Shown: positions 13,623 through 22,090 of the stretch, one piece after another
Numbering within the stretch: position 1 is the stretch's first letter
Layout of the letters: each line of letters opens with the position of its first letter
Assembly (NCBI RefSeq): GCF_932526225.1
Contig: NC_064036.1
Coordinates: 7,881,519 to 7,945,518, forward strand
Source: Nematostella vectensis
Lineage: Eukaryota > Cnidaria > Anthozoa > Actiniaria > Edwardsiidae
Length of the DNA stretch: 64,000 nucleotides
Direction: 5' to 3'
Notes under the pieces: model-generated
What the model saw: the letters and a program-made list of their open reading frames with translations, nothing else
The model's database searches: none
What the model was told of the DNA's origin: nothing
Made by a program: the position numbers and the translations under genes

Positions 13623-16600
13623 GGGAATTACGCTTCTGCTTGTAGATGATTATCTGATGACCTATTCACTTTTCTTTTTTTCTTCGACAGAAAGCAGACC
13701 TTGCAGTGTCCACGTTTACGATCAGCCCCGAGCGCGAGAAAGCGGTGGATTTTACTCAGCCCTACTTCAGCCTCGGCTACAAGATCGTGATGAAGAAGGC
13801 GATCAAGGAGAAGAAATCCAATCTGTGGGGCTTCCTGGATCCCTTTGAACTGACGCTCTGGGCCGCTATCGTAGTGTCATCGGTCGTTATAGGGACGGTA
13901 AGACCTCCTGTCTGACCTTTTATGAAACCTATACAACGAACAGTCATTTGAGGGACACCCTCTCTATAACGGACACCCTCCATTAACGGAAACCATCCCT
14001 GTAACGGACACCCTCCCTATTACGGACACCCTCCCTGTAACGGACACCCTCCCTATAACGGACACCCTCCCTGTAACGGACACCCTCCCAGGAATAACGA
14101 CACCCTCCCAGGAACGGACACCCTCCTTCCTTTAGTAGACGCATTCACTACTATGAACATAAATATAACGGTCACCCTAAATATTATGAGCACTACCTTT
14201 CCTATAACGGACAGCCATTTAAGGAGCATCACAGGCCCGTTTAAGAAATTCTTCAGCCGGCGCGTTTTTCAGCAATCGGATAACAATACAACTAAACTAC
14301 AAATATTAAGTTTGTTAACCCATGGCCCTCTTGTTCTAAGGTGGTGTGGATCTACGATCGCTTGAGTCCCTATGGCTACTATGGTCGCGCTGTGCAGTCT
14401 AAAGTTCCCACGGAGGAAGAGTATAACACAAGGAACACGCTGTGCTTTTTTAACTCCTTCTGGTCAGCTACCGCCTCCTATCTCGAGCAGGGTCCGGACG
14501 GTACTCACCCCATCTCGCATTCCGGGAGAGCTACGATACTCGCATGGTAAGACTGTCCCGTCATCACCGTTGGAATCACAATCACTAATTCACTAATCAC
14601 CAGGCCCGGACCCAGGAAGTTTTTTAGGGGGGGGACGAAAAAGTGGACCTAATTTTGCCGGGGGGGGGGGGAGTAAAAATCTATCCACCCCCGAAAAACC
14701 AAAATGGGATTTTTTTTATGCCTTTGCAGTATCTCCACGGGACGTTTTTATTGTTAGATTTGGCTACATACCAGACTGATCTAGCTTATGATTTATAGTT
14801 TTGTATACAAATAGCATGTCTATTGAGAACCGAAAGTGGACTTTCGGCCGTTGTGGGTACGGGCCTAAATCACCACCAGCAACGATCAGGAAACTCTCAT
14901 AAGCATCATCAATAATCAGCACCACCACCACCAACCACCATCATAGTCATCACCACATCACTATCATCATAATTCATAGTCATCACCACATCACCATCAT
15001 CATAATTCATAGTCATCACCACATCACCATCATAGTCATCACCACCACCATCATAGTCATCATAGTCACCACCACCATCATTGTCATCATCACTATCACC
15101 ATAGTCATTACCAACATCATCATAGTCATCACCACCATCATAGTCATCACAACATCATCGTCATAGTCATCACCACCATCATTATAGTCATCATAGTCAT
15201 CACCACCATCATCATTGTCATCATCACTATCACCATAGTCATCACCAACATCATCATAGTCATCACCAACATCATCATCATCACCACATCATCGTCATAG
15301 TCATCACCACCATCATCACCAACATCATCATCATCGTCGTTATCATCATCATTATAGTCATCACCACCATCACCATAGTCATTACCTTAAGCATCACTAT
15401 CTTTATACCAAAACCACCCACTATCATAATCAAAACCACCATCATATCACCACCAACATCATCAAAGTCATCACCACCATCACCATAGTCATCACCATTA
15501 GCATCACTATCTTTATACCAAAACCACCCACTATCATAATCAAAACCACCATCATATCACCACCAACATCATCATAGTCATCACCATCAGCATCACTTTC
15601 ATTATACTAAAACCACCCACTATCATAATCAAAACCACCATCATATCGCCACCAACATCACCATAGTCACCATCATCAGCATCACTTTCTTTATACCAAA
15701 ACCACCAACTATCATAATCAAAACCACCATCATATCACCACCAACATCACCATAGTCATCATCAGCATCACTTCCTTTATACCAAAACCACCCACTATCA
15801 TAATCAAAACCACCATCATATCACCACCATCGAAGGGAGGGAGCATCAAAACCCCCACCAGCATCTTTATCGTCATTATCATTGAACTGCGATTGTTAAC
15901 ACTATCATCATCTTCATCGTTAATATCATCACCGCCTTCATTTAGATCTCTTTATCATTCTTATTATCAATGTTATCATCATTTCACCGTTGATATTACT
16001 ATGACAACTATTAACAGCAGCAGCAGTAGCAGCATCAAAGTCATAACAGCCATGGTGTTTGCCATCGCTTATGGTGATTGTAATAACAGCGAAGATGAAG
16101 ATCATGAGAAGTGTCATGATGATGAGGTAGAAATAAGGCAGAGTGAGATGACATGCATTTTCCTGTTATATGTTTCAGGTGGTTTGCAATATCTATATTT
16201 GGAGCCACCTACACTGCCAACCTAGCGGCCTTTTTAACTGTTAACAAATACGAACATCCAATCAAAAGCATTGAAGATCTCGCTGATCAACAAGGCATAG
16301 CGTATGGCACTGCCCCAGGCCAGCTGGCGGAGATGTTGAAGACGGCTTCTTTACCCGTCTACGAGAAGCTCTGGAGATATATCGAGACACACGGGACCTT
16401 AGAAGACAACGCTACTTACGCCATCGACAAAGTTCGCTCTAGAGATGACTATGCATTCATCTGGGATTCAGCGGTGTTGGACTACGAGGTTCAAAGCGAG
16501 CCGTGTAACACGCTCACTATAGTAGGACGGTAAGTGCGGATGGCGCCTCTGGCTCAAGCGAGCCATGTAAAACGCTCAATTTTAGTAGATGTAACACGCT

Positions 16601-17784
16601 CAATTTTAGTAGGACGTTAAGTGCGGATGGCGCCTCTGGCTAAAAGCGAGCTATAACACGTAAACTATAGTAAGACGGTTAGTGTGGATGGCGCTTTTGG
16701 TCCAAAGCGGGGCCATGTAAAGCGCTCACACGCGCTCACTATGATAGGACGGTAAATGCGGATGGCGCTCACTATGGTAGGACGGTAAGTGCGGATGGCG
16801 CTCACTAAGGTAGGATGGTAACAGTGGATGGCGCATACTATGTTAGGACGGTAAGAGTGAATGGCGCTCACTATGATAAGACGGTAAGTGGATGGAACCT
16901 TTGGCACTAACGGTAAGAGTGATTGCATGGGTTTTAAAGTGTATGAAGTTGATTTATCTCACCAGTGAAATATACTAAACTCTCTGCTGTACCCAAATCC
17001 CGATTTGTCACCAACTCAATCCCTATTTGTATCCTTACCCAGGCCGTTCGGCAGTATAAATTATGGTTTTGCGTTGCCGCTCAAATCTCCATACACGCAG
17101 AACTTCAGCGTGGCCATGCTCGAGCTACAGCAAGATGGCTTTCTTGAGCGCATGACAGAGAAGTGGTTCCGCTCTCGCAGTAAGTGCGGCGCGGAGACTG
17201 AGGCTGCGGACGCCAAGGCAACCGAGGGAGGGGAGCAGCTAGGGTTCAAGGACATGGCGGGCGTGTTCATCACACTACTGGGAGGATTCATCTGCGGAGT
17301 GGGGCTACTGATTGTCGAGTGGATCTTTGCGTCTTATAAGGACACTCTCTCTAAGGACAGGAGGGTATGTAGGAGAAGGTCTAGCACCAAACACAATAGT
17401 TGATTTATTTGTTCCTACTCCGTTTGTTAATACCCACAGCACCGCGAATCAACCCTCATCATCATTATCATCACAATCATCTCAATAAAAAACCTTTACC
17501 ATAACCATCATCGTCATGATCACGATCACCATCATCATAACCATCACCAGCATCGCCATGATCACGATCACCATCACCATCATCATCACCTTCACCATCA
17601 TCACCATCGCCATCATCATCATCACCATCACCACCACCATCACCATCATCTTCACCATCACCATCACCATCACCACCACCATCACAGCCATCACCATCAC
17701 CATCATCATCACCATCATCATCACCATCACCACCACCACCACCATCACCATCATCTTCACCATCATCATCACCATCATCATCAC

Positions 17785-17816
<32 letters not shown>

Positions 17817-18227
17817 CCATCACCATCATCATCACCATCATCATCACAATCAATAGCATCGTCACCATCACCACCATCATATTCATCATCATTATCACCA
17901 TCATCGTCACCATTATCATCATCACCGTCAGCTGCCGATGTTACCTGCACACACTTTACGTCGATGTCTTTTGCGCGCACCTGTTGGTCGAGTCTGAATA
18001 ATATTTCTCCCTTTCTCCCTGTACAGGCACCAACAGGTTTCTTCACTGCCTTGTGGTTACGTCTTCAGAGAATGTGGTGGGGCATACTAAGCTTGTGCAG
18101 TTCCAGCGAGCTGGGACGCGAGGAAGAGCCTAAGCCGAAACTACGGGCGCTGGTTGAGGAAATACCTCTAAGTCATAGAGACCGAAAGAGCTTGCTCGAC
18201 AAGAGGTGGTCACAAATACGCGAATAA
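3017..18227 (+). CDS. Ionotropic glutamate receptor subunit (13 exons, ~890 aa)
   Basis: Ligand-gated cation channel subunit of the plasma membrane. Exons by frame continuity: 3017-3098, 3212-3364, 8225-8494, 9189-9451, 10501-10674, 11149-11256, 11733-11867, 12769-12969, 13691-13897, 14341-14546, 16179-16529, 17043-17364, 18027-18227 (TAA). All junctions are GT-AG and in phase. A signal peptide (residues ~1-19, first ATG of a hydrophobic leader) is followed by the amino-terminal LIVBP-like domain (~25-370), S1 (~385-510; GFCIDLLEEL, then KADLAVSTFTISPERE with the ligand-carboxylate Arg), M1, pore loop (FWSATASYLEQG), M3 with TYTANLAAFLTV, S2 (AFIWDSAVLDY) and M4 (MAGVFITLLGGF). The pore looks AMPA/kainate/delta-like, but the S2 Asp and the M4 start resemble NMDA-type GluN1, so subclass is uncertain. 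The Q/R-site residue is Glu. AATAAA overlaps the stop region (18223). Introns are dominated by tandem repeats. Confidence 0.93.
3365..6182 (+). other. iGluR intron 2, non-repeat part
   Basis: No coding exon is needed here because exon 2 and exon 3 join in phase (..YKNIES/ASKLISQG..) and match the family without a gap. It contains a poly-A tract at about 5150-5189 and otherwise single-copy-looking AT-rich sequence. I see no recognisable protein remnants. Confidence 0.6.
6183..8224 (+). repeat. 50-bp minisatellite made of the exon 3 splice acceptor
   Basis: About 41 head-to-tail copies of a 50-bp unit (gcagctagcaagcagagtgc, tataccccattcacacattg, ttctatcatt). Every unit contains a 3' splice-site-like string (ttctatcattgcag) followed by caagcaag or ctagcaag. 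The last copy is the actual acceptor of iGluR exon 3: AG at 8223-8224, and the first 12 exon bases caagcaagctga are those of the nearest repeat variants. A higher-order duplication of 13 units (650 bp) is visible, with about 6930-7580 nearly identical to about 7580-8230. Several frames are open across many units, so long apparent reading frames here are repeat artefacts. Confidence 0.97.
8463..8882 (+). repeat. 38-bp minisatellite made of the exon 3 end plus splice donor
   Basis: About 11 tandem copies of a 38-bp unit. The first copy is functional sequence: the last 32 nt of iGluR exon 3 (starting aatgggaatattgacgtcac and ending cactgattacg) plus the first six intron bases gtaagg. Later copies vary by single bases (cacgcact/ctcgcact, aatact/aatatt). 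Each full copy carries a consensus donor TACG/GTAAGG. Reading past the true donor reaches an in-frame TGA within one unit (8512-8514), so a donor further downstream would give a truncated protein. Confidence 0.97.
9480..9770 (+). repeat. Purine-rich (GA/AAG) low-complexity tract
   Basis: A strand-asymmetric polypurine stretch (gagagga, gaagaga and similar) in iGluR intron 4, shortly after the exon 4 donor at 9452. No fixed unit length is apparent. Confidence 0.8.
10830..11076. mobile_element. MITE-like dispersed repeat, family A, copy 1
   Basis: Lies in iGluR intron 5. The ends are inverted relative to each other (tacacctatttcaaataa at the left, a diverged ctgaaataggtgt at the right) and the interior holds a second inverted pair (cgcggtggttcatgggta / tacccatgaagcactgcggg). 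A second copy is at 32363-32630, and partial copies are near 30378-30455 and 55724-55775. No coding capacity is seen, consistent with a non-autonomous DNA element. Confidence 0.75.
12095..12715 (+). repeat. ~17-18-bp minisatellite in iGluR intron 7
   Basis: About 35 irregular copies of a unit like gggcttaatagagatgg. It is interrupted near 12333-12362 by a string (gaaactgaatcattcacc onward) that recurs almost exactly at 13197-13226 in the next intron. It ends about 55 bp upstream of exon 8 and does not resemble either adjacent splice site. Confidence 0.95.
13590..13626 (+). repeat. Compound (TG)n(G)n microsatellite
   Basis: A short TG run passes directly into a run of about 19 G in iGluR intron 8, 65 bp upstream of exon 9. 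The same compound architecture occurs at 54173-54255, and its reverse complement at 50265-50340. Confidence 0.9.
13945..14130 (+). repeat. 18-bp minisatellite in iGluR intron 9
   Basis: About 9-10 copies of a unit like cggacaccctccctgtaa, shortly downstream of the exon 9 donor at 13898. There is weak resemblance to the exon 9 / intron 9 boundary (tatagggacggtaagacctc), too weak to be certain of derivation. Confidence 0.9.
14602..14866. mobile_element. MITE-like element, family B, copy 1
   Basis: Inverted termini aggcccggaccca (left) and tgggtacgggcct (right) bound about 265 bp in iGluR intron 10. The interior (cagtatctccacgggacg, then ttggctacataccagac) is repeated at 53911-54293, showing a dispersed family. 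No open reading frame fits a transposase. Confidence 0.85.
14925..15880 (+). repeat. CAT/CAC triplet satellite with an ~88-111-bp higher-order repeat
   Basis: Starts as imperfect (catcac/atcatag) triplet repeats. From about 15384 to 15830 it becomes five copies of a longer unit containing ccactatcataatcaaaacc. It fills most of iGluR intron 10 and encodes only His/Ile/Thr-type simple peptides. Confidence 0.92.
16491..16920 (+). repeat. Array made of the exon 11 end plus splice donor
   Basis: The end of iGluR exon 11 and the start of intron 11 (cgctcactatagtaggacg / gtaagtgcggatggcg) are repeated about 9 times downstream with divergence. The proximal copies have longer units that also include upstream exon sequence (aagcgagccatgtaa), and the distal copies settle to about 33 bp (ctcactatggtaggacggta, agtgcggatggcg). 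Most copies keep a donor-like ACGGTAAG. The true donor is at 16530; reading through it gives an immediate in-frame TAA. Confidence 0.93.
17455..17930 (+). repeat. CAT/CAC triplet satellite in iGluR intron 12
   Basis: Imperfect trinucleotide repeat (catcatcaccatcacc). The reverse strand reads as a poly-Asp/Gly open frame of 189 codons. This is simple sequence, not a gene: the encoded residues only reflect the triplet. Confidence 0.95.
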
Positions 18228-18654
18228 AAAGCTGGCTATATAAAAAGCTAAATAAAAATTAGCTGTATATATATATCAAGGGAACCAAACAACGGATATG
18301 AAGAGCCCACTTAATTGACTTTTCGTGACGATGCGAGAAGAAAGAAGCGGGACATGTGAATCGGGCGTGAGCTTTGCTTTTCAGGTCAGGGAAAGGTTGC
18401 GGTAGTGGCTAGTACAAGAGCCTACCCTCCCCCCTCCCCTTGTACAAAAAATTATAAACTCTAACCAGACGGACGTGAGCTAGGAATTGCCGTATGCTAT
18501 TTTTATTACTTACCAGTGCCCCCCTTTCCCGTCAACATCTTATTCTGTCCCTCATAGAAAAGCCCGTCTTTGTTGATGATAATCTATATTAGATTCTCAA
18601 AATGGATATAAATAGGCCAAAACTATAATAAACTACGATTACGGGTCACGAGTA

Positions 18655-19645
18655 ACTGATGGTGCGTCATAGAAGCAACACCTCTGCGACGTATAAGCAA
18701 CACCTCTGCGACGTACAAGCAATACCTCTGCGACGTACAAGCAACACCTCTGCGATGTACAAGCAACACCTCTAAGCGTACAAGCAATACCTCTGCGACA
18801 TACAAGCAACACCTCTGCGACATACAAGCAACACCTCTGCGACGTACAAGCAATACCTCTGCGACGTACAAGCAACACCTCTGCGACATACAAGCAACAC
18901 CTCTGCGACGTACAAGCAACACCTCTGCGACATACAAGAAACACCTCTGCGACATACAAGGAATAGCTCTGCGACATACAAGAAACAGCTTTGCGACATA
19001 CAAGAAACAGCTTTGCGACATACAAGAAACAGCTTTGCGACATACAAGAAACAGCTTTGCGACATACAAGAAACAACTCTGCGACATACAAGAAACACCT
19101 CTGTGACATACAAGAAACAGCTCTGCGACATACAAGTAACAGCTCTGCGACATACAAGAAACAGCTCTGCGACATACAAGAAACAGCTCTGCGACATACA
19201 AGAAACAGCTCTGCGACATACAAGAAACAGCTCTGCGACATACAAGAAACAGCTCTGCGACATACAAGAAACAGCTCTGCGACATACAAGAAACAGCTCT
19301 GCGACATACAAGAAACAGCTCTGCGACATACAAGAAACAGCTCTGCGACATACAAGAAACAGCTCTGCGACATACAAGAAACAGCTCTGCGACATACAAG
19401 AAACACCTCTGCGACATACAAGAAACACCTTTGCGACATACAAGTTATAGCTTTGCAACATACAAGAAACAGCTCTGCGACATACAAGAAACAGCTCTGC
19501 GACATACAAGAAACAGCTCTGCGACATACAAGAAACACCTCTGCGACATACAAGAAACACCTCTGCGACATACAAGTTATAGCTTTGCAACATACAAGAA
19601 ACAGCTCTGCGACATACAAGTAACAGCTTTGCAACATACAAGAAA
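18655..19645 (+). repeat. 22-bp intergenic satellite (~45 copies)
   Basis: Unit agctctgcgacatacaagaa+ac. Proximal copies carry gacgtacaagcaacacctct, and later copies carry gacatacaagaaacagctct, so two homogenised blocks are visible with a switch near 18930-18990. The unit length is 1 mod 3 and nearly stop-free, so long frames (up to 385 codons) open on both strands; I regard these as artefacts. It lies about 430 bp downstream of the iGluR stop codon. Confidence 0.96.
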
Positions 19646-19995
19646 CATTAAAAGAAACAGCTTTGATGAGCGAAGTGCAATATGGAAATGCATTTTGTGT
19701 TTTGAACGTTAAAAAAATGAAAACCAAGAAGTACAAAGTAAAGAAGGAACCAACCAACAAGTACAAATATAACATACCTTTGGATAAAGTAAACATTTAA
19801 GTTTGAGCAGTTTATTGTATTGCACACAATTAGTGTGAGCTGGTAAGATAGTTATGGATATTGCTATTTTATTTTTGTAATATAGATTCTTTTTGTCGGC
19901 TCTTTTTTCTCTGTTGCAAATTTTATAATTTACGATTTTCAAACCACAACGGTTTAAAACTATGGAAAGGGGTTGAAGCTTTGCTATGTTTTTAA

Positions 19996-20146
19996 GCGAA
20001 TTTCTATGTAAAGAATAGCCTGCGTGGCAAGCGCTTCTGTGGAGTTTCAACGGAAATAAAGAACAAAATCCCCTTCTTTTTTTGGCGCTCGCCCCATTTT
20101 TCGCGAAACGCTTGCTACGCAGGCTATTCTTTACATAGAAATTCGC
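19996..20146. mobile_element. Hairpin MITE with 30-bp perfect inverted repeats
   Basis: Positions 19996-20025 (gcgaatttctatgtaaagaa, tagcctgcgt) are the exact reverse complement of 20117-20146, and the pairing continues imperfectly inward (ggcaagcg/cgcttgct). The ~90-bp core has no coding capacity. The core string cttgctacgcaggctattc recurs at about 1877 and in shorter form near 517, so the element is dispersed. Confidence 0.9.
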
Positions 20147-20559
20147 AGAAAGTATTTTATTTGCAGATAAAAACACAGTGTATATTAGGCAACAAGATCT
20201 TAGTTAAGGCTTTTAGAGTTATTTTAAAACTCTGATAATTTTATTAAAAAGATATATTATACATAACGAGATATAACCTTAATGCCTTACGGTTGAAGGC
20301 ACGGACGAAAAGGATCTTTCGAAAAATCCGCCAGTATTCTTTTATCACTATGATTTATCAACTACAATTTTGTTGAAGTTTTTAAAAGTGTAGCTAGTAG
20401 ATGCGTTGATTTTCGCAATAAATAAAGTACTATAATATGTCTGAGTGAAAGGGTTAGTCAAAGCAGGGGTGTACCCAGGGAACGTTCTGGGACCGCAGAA
20501 CTTGTTGTTCTTAAGCTTACCCAGGAACAAAAATAGGGGTAGGCGCAAAATCTCAAGAT

Positions 20560-20710
20560 TTAAAAAAAGGCCAATCACGCCGCCATTCTATGTCCTCGCT
20601 CAATCGGGAGTCGCGCAAAGCATCCATTTCCATTGGCTAATTCAAGCGAGTAACCTGATATTTTCAAGTATCGTCAATAACGTATCAGACTTCATTCGTA
20701 GATTGCTATT
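20560..20710. mobile_element. Dispersed repeat, family C, copy 1
   Basis: About 140 bp beginning aggccaatcacgccgccatt and containing catttccattggctaattca. It matches 34160-34300 at roughly 75-80% by eye. No termini could be defined with confidence, and there is no coding potential. Confidence 0.6.
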
Positions 20711-20793
20711 TTGAAAACCGCTTTATTTTCAATGAAAAAAAAAGGAGTGGGTGATACTCTTTAATAACCGTTAATCTTTATTTTCCTATAATT

Positions 20794-20803
20794 CTATATA
20801 AAA
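20794..20803 (+). promoter_or_regulatory. TATA box of the secreted-protein gene
   Basis: ctatataaaa, 112 bp upstream of the ATG at 20915. A transcription start at about 20825-20835 would leave a short 5' leader. It is one of the clearest TATA elements in the window and supports reality of the downstream small gene. Confidence 0.55.
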
Positions 20804-20914
20804 GGCCACTGGGGTACACATTCGTTCTACCCTCCCCCCTCCGAGGGGGTAAGCTTTGACTCTGAAATCAAAAATCGTTCACGTGTCGTATTATTTTTGG
20901 TAACTAAGGGAGTC

Positions 20915-21415
20915 ATGACAATGGTTCTATTATTCGGTTTTATGACGGTTGCTAAGGTAAATGCTCACTCAGGCATTTTTAACTGCGTAGACGAGAATGC
21001 ATTTTCGCCAGAAGGAGACGAGGACCTAGTAAAATGGATTGGCAATCTTTGCAAGCATCGATCAAGCATGAAATCCCAAGTGGTACTTTCTCCATCATTT
21101 CTCTTGTTTCCATTTCGCTTGGCTACTCATGACCAGACTCCTTCGTCTCCGTTTATTGACCGTGTTGAACAAGAACAGAAACGCCTTGTAAAATCACAGC
21201 CGAGGCCGACTACGCCAGTGGTGGTTCCCAGAGCTTTATCATTTTCGTTCGAGAAAGTTAAAAACCAAGGCAAGAAGAAAAGAAAGTCCGCACTGCTATC
21301 CCAGCAGAAACTCCCCACCATTCCGGAGGATGAGTTGCTCGAGGTGGGACGGAGCGAGACGTTCAAGGGGAAATCACAGACAGCAGCGCCTCGTAGGTGC
21401 ATGATTCCCGCTTAG
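20915..21415 (+). CDS. Predicted secreted protein of unknown family (166 aa)
   Basis: A single open exon. The start is the first ATG of the hydrophobic leader (MTMVLLFGFMTVAKVNA), which looks like a cleavable signal peptide with cleavage after KVNA. The mature part has two closely spaced Cys near its N-terminus (FNCVDENAF ... IGNLCKHR) and a third near the C-terminus (APRRCMIPA). The rest is low-complexity and hydrophilic, with a strongly basic patch GKKKRK around residue 120. There are several dibasic sites but no Gly-Lys/Arg amidation signature, so a neuropeptide precursor is possible but not shown. I do not recognise the family. A TATA box lies upstream; splicing to a further exon cannot be excluded. 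Confidence 0.5.
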   Translation: MTMVLLFGFMTVAKVNAHSGIFNCVDENAFSPEGDEDLVKWIGNLCKHRSSMKSQVVLSPSFLLFPFRLATHDQTPSSPFIDRVEQEQKRLVKSQPRPTTPVVVPRALSFSFEKVKNQGKKKRKSALLSQQKLPTIPEDELLEVGRSETFKGKSQTAAPRRCMIPA

Positions 21416-22090
21416 GAGAAACGACCCTTTAGAGGCGTCAAGCAGCGTGTCGTCCACAAGGCAGAGCCAGAAAATGTGTCTCAAGACCGAGAGAAAAGTC
21501 AACAGATGAGTCTGGCGCAAACTCCGTGACCAAAAGAAAACGAAATCCCATGTTTCTCTCGATGGTTGGGTGAGCATGAGATGAGATTTTCTTTTACAGC
21601 GAGGGAGTGTGTTCCGGTACAGTAATCTAAGACGAAGCTTTTAAGCGCCTTCCCCTCGCTGACAACCACTTAGACCTGGCGTAACCTTACGGAAAAGGGA
21701 TATGCAGGGGAATGTTGGTGTTTGTAAAGTAGTGCATTCAGTCAAGATTGTATTATACTATCCCCGTTTATTGCACGTTTATTTCGTAATTGTCAATTAT
21801 AATCAAATGCTAAGTGACACTAACCGACTGCTTCAAAGACTTGAAATGGTGATATTTTGTAGTTGCTACAACTTGACATTGACTTGACTTTGACTACAAG
21901 TTACAGCATCCTTTTTGGAAAGTTCTTCTTCATAAAACATAAAATTATATCTGGAACGTGTACGACAAACTGAAAAGACACATCAACTTTTCTACCTCAC
22001 AGTTGACACAAACATCCATACCTCAGCTCTCCTCCTTTCCTCATCATGGTAACAGTCGCTCATGATTTGCAAGTGCTAGAAAGGAGAACG

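Noticed and set aside
17477..18046. Minus-strand Asp/Gly-rich 189-codon frame
   Set aside because: Triplet simple-sequence repeat in an iGluR intron.
18623..19796. Long minus- and plus-strand open frames (up to 385 codons) over the 22-bp satellite
   Set aside because: The unit length is 1 mod 3 and stop-poor, so several frames open automatically; the peptides are exact repeats with no family resemblance and no start context.
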